The translations under genes and the position numbers were made by a program. From NCBI RefSeq assembly GCF_040564635.1, contig NZ_CP159837.1, positions 1,863,001-1,927,000 on the forward strand: a DNA stretch of 64,000 nucleotides, given 5' to 3'. Origin of the DNA: Planktothricoides raciborskii GIHE-MW2 (GTDB lineage Bacteria; Cyanobacteriota; Cyanobacteriia; Cyanobacteriales; Laspinemataceae). How positions within the stretch are numbered: the first letter of the stretch is position 1; each line of letters starts with the position of its first letter. The notes beneath the pieces were generated by a model. The model was not told where the DNA came from, did not search any database, and saw only the letters and a program-made list of their open reading frames with translations. Of the stretch, positions 1 to 8,698 are shown in pieces.

Positions 1-1742
<1,742 letters not shown>

Positions 1743-1754
1743 TTTTATTTGCTG

Positions 1755-1895
1755 TTGACCGTTGAAGCTCAATGGTTATTTGTTGGCAAGTTGGCAAGTT
1801 GGCAAGTTGGCAAGTTGGCAAGTTGTTTGCTATCTCAAACCAATGACGAATAACGAATAACAGTCAACGGTCAACCGTCAACGGTCAACCGTCAA
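1755..1895. repeat. Tandem and inverted short repeats in the atpD-atpC spacer
   Basis: Five perfect copies of the 8-mer TTGGCAAG occupy 1783-1822. Two copies of the 14-mer GTCAACGGTCAACC occupy 1863-1890, and a complementary TTGACCGTTGA lies at about 1755-1765, so the transcript could fold across the spacer. Short repeats of this style recur elsewhere in the window (57046-57176). They lie between two co-transcribed genes and may affect translation of the epsilon subunit. Confidence 0.85.
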
Positions 1896-1922
1896 TCATT
1901 GACAATCAATCCTCGATAAATT

Positions 1923-2336
1923 ATGACCCTAAATGTTCGCGTAATTTCTCCAGATAAGACCATCTGGGATGCTTCGGCTCAAGAAGTCATTCTGCCCAGT
2001 ACCACTGGTCAGCTTGGCATTTTGAGCGGTCACGCTCCTTTGCTAACGGCGTTGGATGTGGGTGTGATGCGGGTACGGCCAGAGAAAGAGTGGGTGGCGA
2101 TCGCCCTACTCGGTGGCTTTGCCGAAGTGGAAAATAATCAAGTCACGATCTTAGTCAATGGTGCCGAACTCGGTGAGTCCATTGACAAAGAAGCTGCCCG
2201 GAAAGCATATGCTGAAGCGGAAAAAAATCTGAATGCTGCGGTCACCGGCAGCCGTCAGCAACAAATTCAGGCCAAGCAAGCGCTGAAAAGAGCCCTGGCG
2301 CGTCTGCAAGCCGCAGGCGGTATGGTTTCCGCTTAA
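1923..2336 (+). CDS. atpC: F1-ATP synthase subunit epsilon
   Basis: Epsilon subunit of F1, part of the central stalk, which couples rotation to catalysis and can inhibit ATP hydrolysis. The 137-aa protein matches the family length. The N-terminal beta-sandwich begins [20 protein letters not shown] and contains the conserved [25 protein letters not shown] block. A C-terminal helical hairpin rich in Ala, Lys and Gln follows. It sits directly downstream of atpD on the same strand. Confidence 0.97.
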   Translation: MTLNVRVISPDKTIWDASAQEVILPSTTGQLGILSGHAPLLTALDVGVMRVRPEKEWVAIALLGGFAEVENNQVTILVNGAELGESIDKEAARKAYAEAEKNLNAAVTGSRQQQIQAKQALKRALARLQAAGGMVSA

Positions 2337-2392
2337 TTTAAGCTTAATTTAAGCTGAAATTCCACTTAATTTAAACTTAAGCAAAGTAATCA

Positions 2393-2422
2393 AAACCCGG
2401 TTTCTACCCAGAAACCGGGTTT
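2393..2422. repeat. Palindromic repeat (AGAAACCGGGTTT family)
   Basis: A 13-bp perfect stem AAACCCGGTTTCT / AGAAACCGGGTTT with a 4-nt loop lies 57 bp after the atpC stop. It could act as a transcription end for the atp genes, but there is no good T-run. The same palindrome family recurs at about 4305-4367, 36202-36267, 45525-45557, 45680-45712 and 46190-46270. Confidence 0.8.
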
Positions 2423-2670
2423 CTAAATCTACAGCGTTTTTCTGATCGACCAGGCAAATTGGCTAAGAAAGCGATCCCTTTATGCCTGTTCTCCCTTACA
2501 ATAACCAGGGGTTAACTACAGAAGCAGGAAACTTACCCAATCTTACCCAAGATTACTCAAATCGTCATAAATTTCCGGAGCAAAGACCTGCGATTGTTAG
2601 ATTCAGATTGTCAATCTGGTCATTAGTGGTGGTAAGATGGGAGCGGCGTCTGGCGCATCGGAGTCTGAAC

Positions 2671-4248
2671 ATGGCACGCATACCGACCATCACTTACGAT
2701 CGCGGCACCTTATTACTGCATCCACCACCGAAGGGTAAAGCCTGGGTAGAATTTGTCACCTGGGACGACCGGGTGGAAAAATTTCGCATCCCCGCCATTC
2801 AATACCGTCCCTTATTAGAAGCCCTTCAAGGGGAAGACATTCAATTTAATGACGAAGCCAAAGGGTTTGAAGCCCTGGAGTTAGTCCCCAGTTTGGAAAT
2901 GCCCCCTTATCGGCATCAAGAGGAGGCGTTGTGGGCTTGGAAAAAAGCTAAACGTCAAGGGGTGGTGGTGTTGCCCACCGCAGCGGGAAAAACCTATTTA
3001 GCCCAGTTAGCCATGCAATGCACCCCTCGGAGTACCTTGGTGGTGGTGCCAACTCTGGATTTAATGCACCAATGGTATGCCCACTTAGAAGCCGCATTTC
3101 CTGATGTCGAGGTGGGACTCCTCGGCGGGGGTTCGCGGGACAAAAGCCCAATTTTAATTTCTACCTATGATAGTGCGGCCATTCATGCAGAAACTTTGGG
3201 CAATCGTTACGCTTTGATTGTGTTTGATGAATGCCATCATTTACCCACAGATTTTAATCGGGTGATTGCGGAATTTGCGATCGCCCCTTATCGCTTGGGA
3301 CTGTCTGCCACTCCAGAGCGATCGGATGGTAAACATTCTGACTTAAATTATCTCATTGGTCCCGAAGTTTATCGCCAAACTGCCGAAGAACTGGCGGGAG
3401 GTGCTCTCGCTGACCATGAAATTGTCAAAATTAAAGTAAAATTATCCCAACATGAGCGCGATCGCTACAACCAATTAATCAATACCCGCAATGAATTCTT
3501 AAAATCGGCGAAAATTTCTCTCGGTAGCCTAGAAGGTTGGCAGAACTTTGTCCAAGTTTCGGCGCGATCGCCTGCGGGAAGAAGAGCCATGTTAGCCCAT
3601 CGAGAAGCCAGAGAAATTGCCCTAGGAACCGACGGCAAAATGAGAATTATGGCGGACTTACTTGCCCAACATCATCCCGAACGCATCCTCATTTTCACAG
3701 CGGATAACTCCACCGTTTACCGAATTTCCCAACAATTTCTCATCCCCGCAATTACCCATCAAACTCCCATCAAAGAAAGGCACCAAATCCTCACCCGATT
3801 TCGCAGTGGCGAATATAAAACCCTCGTCGCTTCTCATGTCCTCAATGAAGGAGTTGATGTCCCTGATGCCAGAGTCGCCATTCTGCTTTCTGGGACAGGT
3901 TCAGAACGAGAATATATTCAGCGACTAGGGCGAGTTTTGCGTAAAGGCAACACCCCTGATAAACTGGCAATTTTATATGAAGTCATTGCCGAAAATACCG
4001 CAGAAGAAAACACCTCTCAGCGACGACATGGAGAGAAAAATGGCGATAAAAATGGGAATAAAAAACCGCAAAAACCGGCCAAATATCAACCCAGACAATT
4101 AGAAATTGTCCCCGAGCCAAACCCTGAAACAACTAAATCACCAGAACCCCCCATTCCTTTATATGGGGTGAACAAAACCCCCAGAAAAAAAGCCGCAGAA
4201 AAATCAGCAAAATGGCCGAAAAAATCCGATGACCCTGATAAAGATTAA
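2671..4248 (+). CDS. XPB/Rad25-type superfamily 2 DNA helicase
   Basis: DEAD/DEAH-family DNA helicase resembling archaeal and bacterial XPB. I chose the ATG at 2671 (MARIPTITYDRGTL, 525 aa) because the N-terminal 63 residues of the longer frame look non-coding and the DRGTL-type beginning fits XPB proteins. Visible motifs are Walker A PTAAGKT (about 103-109), Walker B DECHH (about 186-190), motif III GLSATPERSDG, the second RecA domain with NEGVDVPDARVAILLSGTGS, and motif VI QRLGRVLRKG. The C-terminal tail of about 80 residues is charged and low in complexity. In archaea XPB works with the nuclease Bax1, and a Bax1-type (DUF790) gene lies 1.1 kb downstream on the same strand. Confidence 0.9.
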   Translation: MARIPTITYDRGTLLLHPPPKGKAWVEFVTWDDRVEKFRIPAIQYRPLLEALQGEDIQFNDEAKGFEALELVPSLEMPPYRHQEEALWAWKKAKRQGVVVLPTAAGKTYLAQLAMQCTPRSTLVVVPTLDLMHQWYAHLEAAFPDVEVGLLGGGSRDKSPILISTYDSAAIHAETLGNRYALIVFDECHHLPTDFNRVIAEFAIAPYRLGLSATPERSDGKHSDLNYLIGPEVYRQTAEELAGGALADHEIVKIKVKLSQHERDRYNQLINTRNEFLKSAKISLGSLEGWQNFVQVSARSPAGRRAMLAHREAREIALGTDGKMRIMADLLAQHHPERILIFTADNSTVYRISQQFLIPAITHQTPIKERHQILTRFRSGEYKTLVASHVLNEGVDVPDARVAILLSGTGSEREYIQRLGRVLRKGNTPDKLAILYEVIAENTAEENTSQRRHGEKNGDKNGNKKPQKPAKYQPRQLEIVPEPNPETTKSPEPPIPLYGVNKTPRKKAAEKSAKWPKKSDDPDKD

Positions 4249-4304
4249 GGGGAAATTTATCTTGATAACAATCGGGCATTTTGCTGGCTATTTTCTGGAT
4301 CTAA

Positions 4305-4466
4305 AAAAACCGGGTTTTTGTGATAGATTCTTAGGCAAAGCTACAGATTTATCAAAACCCGGTTTTTGATTCGGCTTTCGTGCGAACGCGCAGGAGCGTT
4401 GCGGAGCAATATCGCGTTAGCGTTGCGGAGCAATATCGCGCAACCCCTTGCGGATGCAATATCGCG
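4305..4466. repeat. Two families of palindromic/tandem repeats
   Basis: Positions 4305-4319 and 4354-4367 carry the AAACCGGGTTT palindrome in opposite orientations. Positions 4396-4416, 4420-4440 and 4447-4466 are three copies of a 20-21-mer of the form GCGTTGCGGAGCAATATCGCG, spaced about 24 bp apart and ending at the xisI stop codon. Related versions are inserted inside coding sequences at 12716-12763 (miaA; looser similarity) and about 27985-28008 (GT41 gene). Confidence 0.8.
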
Positions 4467-4467
4467 G

Positions 4468-4827
4468 CTAATTAGCGTTGGCGATCGCGGCAACGACTCC
4501 CACTTCTTTTTCTTCGTAATCTTGATGTTGAGGATGTATAAAACTCATCAGAATATTTTCCTGAGAAATTCCCATCTCTACCAGTTTTTCTGCGATCGCA
4601 TCTTCCGTATCATTACGCTGAATCAGAATGCGATCGCCCACAATATCAATATGCACAGCACATTGATGGATGCGCTTATATTTATGCCATCCCACCCACA
4701 AAACCATATAGCGCATTCGTTCATCATCAAAAATTAGCTCGATTTTAGAATTCTCATCTTGAAGAGATTCATATTGACCGAGAAAATTTTTCACGCATTC
4801 TCTGTAAAAAATTATGTGAGAATCCAT
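4468..4827 (-). CDS. xisI: XisI-family protein
   Basis: The 119-aa protein matches XisI, first described as an excision-controlling factor for the Nostoc fdxN element and now seen as a widespread cyanobacterial pair with XisH. Diagnostic stretches are FYRECVKNFL near the N-terminus, the central WVGWHKYKRIHQCAVHIDI, IWIQ-like ILIQRNDTEDAIAEKLVEMGI, and the late QENILMSFIHP. Its ATG lies inside the end of the xisH frame (16-nt overlap), so it is probably translationally coupled to xisH. The frame looks intact. XisH/XisI is often discussed as toxin-antitoxin-like or endonuclease-related, but the biochemical role is uncertain. Confidence 0.88.
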   Translation of the reverse strand: MDSHIIFYRECVKNFLGQYESLQDENSKIELIFDDERMRYMVLWVGWHKYKRIHQCAVHIDIVGDRILIQRNDTEDAIAEKLVEMGISQENILMSFIHPQHQDYEEKEVGVVAAIANAN

Positions 4828-5221
4828 TGTAATTCCTCCTCATCGAAAGAAAAAACAATTAGTTTTAACTTGAAATAATTAATCGCTACTTTTCCCACCT
4901 GCCTACTGAATATATTCTCAAAAGCGTCAATAGGAACAGCCAAGTAAAGTTCTCTATCCGGTTCTTGGATTTTTAATAATTCTCGATAGATGCCATACTG
5001 ACCTACAGATGCAGTTCCGTGACCTGGGAGTCTGCAATAAAACTCTTGACTTCTACTCCAATTTTATCACGATTTTTGTCAGCCGCTATGATTCTTTCTG
5101 CCCCTAAATCAATCGAAAGCTTGGGATCGGATTGCAGAAAATAAGGCTCGTGGGAAATTCTCCAGCCTTCTTTCATTAAAGCTGATTTAACTAAATCGTG
5201 ATAGGTATCTTTTCTAGACAT
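4812..5221 (-). pseudogene. xisH: XisH-family nuclease-like protein, frameshifted
   Basis: The first 72 residues (MSRKDTYHDLVKSALMKEGWRISHEPY..., SIDLGAERIIAA, IGVEVKSFIADSQVTELHL) are a clear XisH N-terminus, including the PD-(D/E)XK-like D...EVKSF core. The frame then hits a stop. In the next frame the family C-terminus continues at once: VGQYGIYRELLKIQEPDREL, YLAVPIDAFENIF, LIVFSFDEEELQWILT, ending at 4812. One missing base near 5007 (CATCTG where a CAT-N-CTG reading restores ELHTVGQY) explains the break. The repaired protein would be about 136 aa, the normal length. A genuine inactivation or a sequencing error are both possible. Confidence 0.88.
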
Positions 5222-5347
5222 ATTGACTTATTCAATATTTTGTGACAAAATCAGTTCAGTAATGCTTTAGATCTACATATTTTATAGTTTAACTCAAATC
5301 ATACATTAATAAAAACCATTTTTTATAGTTAGACCCAATCATCAACT

Positions 5348-6571
5348 ATGTTACCCACTGATTTATTAAGCTTGAGAACTAATGGGGAAACAATTATGCC
5401 CAAAAACCTGGCAATAAACCCTAAAAATTTGAAGACAGCAGAGCAAATCATCACCTGTTTCCAAGAAGCGGTGGGCTGTTGTCAAGGGGAATTAAATCGA
5501 CAACTTTTAGAATTAGAAGGGGACAATACCGACTATCGGATTAAACGAGGACTTGCTCATTTATTACGCAGTGGTTTTTGTAAGTTTGAAGTCATTAGTC
5601 CACTGGAACCGCAAGAACTCCGATACAGAGTGTTCACCCTAGCTGCCGCAACGGTTCCCAGTCGTCAAGCCACTGAATTAACCTTAGAAAAATTAGCCAG
5701 CCAACTAAGTCAAGAACAAGAAAAAGAAATTATTCCCAGCCAAATTCAAGCGGCACTTTATGCGGATTTAGAAGAAAGTAAAATTCTCACGGAATTTGAA
5801 GCACCCACTCCAGAAGCGTTGCTAAATCGCTACAATCTTTCCCAAGTACAGGGGATTTTTTACAAGGCCACTCATATTGTGATTCATGCTCATCGGAACG
5901 ATCCGGGGGAATATAAACTGTTATTCCGCTATCTGAAATTATTTCAACTAATGGCTTATATTGAAGGAGACGCGGATCATGGTTTTACTATTACCATTGA
6001 TGGCCCGACTAGCGTATTGAAAGTTAATACTCGCTATGGACTAGCCCTGGCGAAAATGTTACCGGCTTTATTGCACGTCACCAAATGGAGTTTATCTGCC
6101 CAATTACAAAGCCGTGATACTTATACGAATCAGTGGAAAAGTGGCCGGTTTACCCTAAATTCTGATTGTGATTTAGTCAGCCACTATCCTCCCGGTAAAA
6201 CCTATGACAGTATGTTAGAGGAATCATTTGTCGATCGCTGGCATCAACAGAAAACCGAGTGGCGGTTAGAAAGAGAAGTGGATCTAATTCCCATTCCTGG
6301 GAGTGTGATGATTCCTGATTTTCGGTTGGTGCATCCAGATGGGCGATCGCTCCTCTTTGAAATCGTCGGTTATTGGCGTCCAGAATACTTACGCAAAAAA
6401 TTTGCCCAAGTCAAAAAGTCAGAATGTAAAAACTTGATTCTCGCGGTTTCCGAACGCTTAAATTTAGAAAAAGCTGGGGTGAATGTTCGGGATGTTTCGG
6501 TGCCGATTATTTGGTTCAAAGATAAACTATTGCCCAAGCAGGTCTTAGCCATTATCGATGAAATTATTTAG
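5348..6571 (+). CDS. Bax1-type nuclease (DUF790), partner of XPB helicase
   Basis: The 407-aa protein starts MLPTDLLSLRTNGETIMPKNL, the typical DUF790/Bax1 beginning, which supports the start at 5348. The body contains NRYNLSQVQGIFYKATHIVI and FRYLKLFQLM, features of this family. The C-terminal nuclease core shows a PD-(D/E)XK-like arrangement with Asp324 in IPDFRLVHPDG and Glu338 in LLFEIVGYWRPEYL. Archaeal Bax1 is a structure-specific nuclease that binds XPB and cuts bubble or fork DNA in a repair role. The upstream XPB-type helicase on the same strand makes the same pairing likely here, although an xisHI module on the opposite strand now separates the genes. Confidence 0.87.
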   Translation: MLPTDLLSLRTNGETIMPKNLAINPKNLKTAEQIITCFQEAVGCCQGELNRQLLELEGDNTDYRIKRGLAHLLRSGFCKFEVISPLEPQELRYRVFTLAAATVPSRQATELTLEKLASQLSQEQEKEIIPSQIQAALYADLEESKILTEFEAPTPEALLNRYNLSQVQGIFYKATHIVIHAHRNDPGEYKLLFRYLKLFQLMAYIEGDADHGFTITIDGPTSVLKVNTRYGLALAKMLPALLHVTKWSLSAQLQSRDTYTNQWKSGRFTLNSDCDLVSHYPPGKTYDSMLEESFVDRWHQQKTEWRLEREVDLIPIPGSVMIPDFRLVHPDGRSLLFEIVGYWRPEYLRKKFAQVKKSECKNLILAVSERLNLEKAGVNVRDVSVPIIWFKDKLLPKQVLAIIDEII

Positions 6572-6580
6572 TAGTTATTA

Positions 6581-6603
6581 GGGTGGGCAAAATTTGCTCA
6601 CCC
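6581..6603 (+). terminator. Terminator-like hairpin after the Bax1-type gene
   Basis: GGGTGGGCA and TGCTCACCC pair across a short A/T loop immediately after the stop codon. There is no clean T-run behind it. Similar GGGTGGGCAA palindromes are common in cyanobacterial spacers, so this may be a repeat that doubles as a terminator. Confidence 0.45.
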
Positions 6604-6686
6604 TATCGGATGCTGGACTATATTTCTATATTTAATTACTTTTTAATTAAAAAGTAATTAAATAGTGATATTTAATTACTTTTTAA

Positions 6687-7197
6687 TTACTTTTTTTGTT
6701 GCTGATAATTAACATCTAAATGCAAAACCGTATTTATTAAATAAAGATTGATATTTTTTCCGTTGACTTTTAAACCAGTCTAATACCTCAGAGTCTATCC
6801 GAATAGAAATCGCTTTTTTATTTAGCGGTTTCAACATTTTTCCTTGTTCCCATAAGCGATCGTCTAATTCACGAATATCAGAAGTATCAATCGCCGAATC
6901 TCGAATATTTTGTAACTCTTTAAGTCGTTCGTCTGAGATACTGTATTGTTTTTTTTCTTTTGGGGTAGCTTTTCGATCCGAAATTAAGCGAATATAACCT
7001 TGTCTTTCTCCATGGGCAACTCTCACAATCACTACGCCTCGGATTAGACCAATACTAATTTCTCTAATCTCTCCATAGTCGAATCGGTCGTCAACAGCAG
7101 TAAAAATAATGCCTTTCAATATTTCTTGGGCGTCTTCAAAGCTGATGCCATGTTTTTGCTGATTTTGTTGATTTTTTTTCTAATCCCATTCAAATTT
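6687..7197 (-). pseudogene. Decayed BrnT/BrnA toxin-antitoxin locus
   Basis: Reading from 7197 downward, the frame gives a BrnT-like start KFEWD, an in-frame TAG at 7180-7182, then KKNQQNQQKHGISFEDAQEI and the rest of BrnT (FDYGEIREISIGLI, VVIVRVAHGERQGYIRLISDRKA). No ATG precedes KFEWD. The same frame runs without a stop into a BrnA-like antitoxin: SDERLKELQNIRDSAIDTSDI, then KKAISIRIDSEVLDWFKSQ, the ribbon-helix-helix part. The end (YQSLFNKYGFAFRC) is shifted; the neighbouring frame gives TVLHLDVNYQQQKK up to 6687. So the locus has a lost start, a nonsense codon, a toxin-antitoxin fusion and a late frameshift. An internal TTG start at 7119 could still make a 136-aa fusion. Confidence 0.8.
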
Positions 7198-7338
7198 ACT
7201 TTATGTATAAAAAAACTATATACAAATTTATAAGCTAAATTTAAAAAATCAATTTCGATTCTGTCAGAAATCTCTCGTTAGCATCCTCGGACTGATAACT
7301 TATGACAAATCTCTGCCCCGAACCTCTCTCCTCTCTTA

Positions 7339-7356
7339 AATGTAAAGAATTGTAAC
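7339..7356. promoter_or_regulatory. HLR1 element (RpaB binding site), perfect match
   Basis: AATGTAAA-GA-ATTGTAAC matches, on the complementary strand, the HLR1 consensus (G/T)TTACA(T/A)(T/A)NN(G/T)TTACA(T/A)(T/A) at every defined position. HLR1 is bound by the response regulator RpaB and controls photosynthesis and high-light genes. It lies 63 bp before a strong terminator (7419-7446), with possible -10 boxes TAGATT (7386-7391) or TAATTT (7391-7396). A second, one-mismatch copy sits upstream of nblA (44682-44699). Confidence 0.75.
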
Positions 7357-7397
7357 AAGTATGGGGGGTTTTACCCCTCGTATGCTAGATTAATTTC

Positions 7398-7446
7398 ATG
7401 TAGATGCACCCTGATGGCAAACGCCCTTTTGTGGGCGTTTTTTTTT
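7398..7446 (+). ncRNA. Candidate RpaB-controlled small RNA ending in a strong terminator
   Basis: An intrinsic terminator (8-bp stem AAACGCCC/GGGCGTTT at 7419-7426 and 7433-7440, then a T-run to 7446) stands in the + direction where no + strand gene precedes it. The upstream locus is on the minus strand and the next + gene starts 165 bp later. A transcript starting near 7398-7403 under the HLR1 site would be about 45-50 nt long. It could be a free small RNA or an attenuated leader of the EI24-domain gene. The 5' end is inferred, and I do not recognise a known family (no Yfr1-type CACUCCUCACAC core). RpaB-controlled PsrR1 is a precedent only. Confidence 0.45.
7419..7446 (+). terminator. Intrinsic terminator
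   Basis: Eight-base-pair GC-rich stem, 6-nt loop, and a continuous run of nine T from 7438 to 7446. It is among the clearest rho-independent terminators in the window. Confidence 0.85.
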
Positions 7447-7610
7447 GCCCTTCGGTCAGCCAGAGGCTTTTTGCTAGAGAAGCAGGACAGGAGTACCCAG
7501 AAAAATCCGCAGCAAACCAGCGGAAAAAAAGACCTCGCAAAGATTTACACTAAAGATTTACACTGGAGAGACAAAAAATTTTTGTCCTCGCTAGATTTCA
7601 TAAGCATTGG

Positions 7611-8501
7611 ATGACAGAACCTCAAACCCCTGAACCAATTTCCCCCCAACAGCGATCGCCTCGTGGCTTTAGACCTCGTGGCTTTGGATTAATTGCCGGA
7701 GCGACTTACCCATTCCGCACTCTGATATTTTTGCGGCACAACCCGAAACTGTTGCAATATATCGTCATTCCTATCCTGGTAAATTTGATTACTGGGATTC
7801 TGCTTTATCTGGGTTTGTTGTTTCCCGGCTTAAATCAGATTGATGCCCTGGTGCGGGGTCTGTCCGGTTGGATCGAAAGCTTAATCGCTAATCTTCCCCC
7901 TTGGTTAGGGGCTTTGACGATGATTGCGGTGGCGATCGGTTGGTTACTCCGGTTAGTGCTGGTGGCAGGATTGCTGATTTTAATTGGCTTGCTGGTGTTG
8001 CAAATTGGCAGCATCCTCGGTGCCCCTTGGTACGGTCAACTGTCTGAGCAAATCGAGAAACTGCGGACAGGTCAGCTACCACCAATGGCAGAGGGAATGG
8101 GTGCTTTGCTGCGCGATATTTGGCGAGCATTGATGTTTGAAATTAAAAAATTGCTGTTCGCTGGGGGATTCGGCATCCTGTTATTTTTGCTGAATTTTTT
8201 AATCCCCATTGGCGGTACGGTGGTGGCGACGATTATTGGCGTAGGTGTGGCGGCAACTTTGGTTTGTTTGGATTTTTTTGATGGGCCTTTGGAACGTCGC
8301 CGTTTAAGTTTTCGGCAAAAATTGAAGATTGTGTTTGGTCATTTACCCGCTAGTGGTAGTTTTGCCTTGGTTTGTCTTTTTTTAATTAGTGTTCCCGTGT
8401 TAAATCTGTTGGTTATCCCTATTTGTGTAGCTTCGGGAACTCTGTTTTTCTGCGATCGCATTTGGCCTAATTTGGTGGTAAATCAGCCAGAAGCTAAATA
8501 A
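7611..8501 (+). CDS. EI24-domain (CysZ-like) integral membrane protein
   Basis: The 296-aa protein has a Pro/Arg-rich N-terminus (about 25 residues), then the EI24/DUF540-type opening FGLIAGATYPFRTLIFLRHNPKL. Hydrophobic segments lie at about 45-70, 97-130, 180-220 and 248-275, so it is an inner- or thylakoid-membrane protein. The family includes the E. coli sulfate-uptake protein CysZ and eukaryotic EI24; the substrate of cyanobacterial members is not established. The ATG at 7611 has no obvious Shine-Dalgarno sequence. It is convergent with gyrB. Confidence 0.85.
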   Translation: MTEPQTPEPISPQQRSPRGFRPRGFGLIAGATYPFRTLIFLRHNPKLLQYIVIPILVNLITGILLYLGLLFPGLNQIDALVRGLSGWIESLIANLPPWLGALTMIAVAIGWLLRLVLVAGLLILIGLLVLQIGSILGAPWYGQLSEQIEKLRTGQLPPMAEGMGALLRDIWRALMFEIKKLLFAGGFGILLFLLNFLIPIGGTVVATIIGVGVAATLVCLDFFDGPLERRRLSFRQKLKIVFGHLPASGSFALVCLFLISVPVLNLLVIPICVASGTLFFCDRIWPNLVVNQPEAK

Positions 8502-8630
8502 CATCGATGGTTGAAAAACCCTCTACTTTCATATGAATAGAACAATTTCAGCCAGGGTATCAGCAGAAAAACCATAATATTTATCGGGTAAACAATACCT
8601 GTTTTTAGAGTTAATTTATCCAGAAAAAAT

Positions 8631-8660
8631 GGTCAGGTTAATTCATCAATTAACCTGACC
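8631..8660 (-). terminator. Terminator of gyrB
   Basis: A perfect 13-bp inverted repeat GGTCAGGTTAATT / AATTAACCTGACC with loop CATC. On the minus strand it is followed by ATTTTTTC, so it ends gyrB transcription. On the plus strand the following AAAATCTATT is a poorer T-run, so termination of the convergent EI24 gene here is less certain. Confidence 0.85.
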
Positions 8661-8698
8661 AAAATCTATTATGAGTTAAAGCTCAAACAGGTAGATGT

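Noticed and set aside
4366-4737. 123-aa frame on the + strand
   Set aside because: It is antisense to xisI and includes the GCGTTGCGGAGCAATATCGCG repeats; xisI is clearly the real gene.
7414-7614. 66-aa frame on the + strand
   Set aside because: It starts inside the terminator stem at 7419-7446, has no family features, and its middle is low-complexity. A small RNA plus leader explains the region better.
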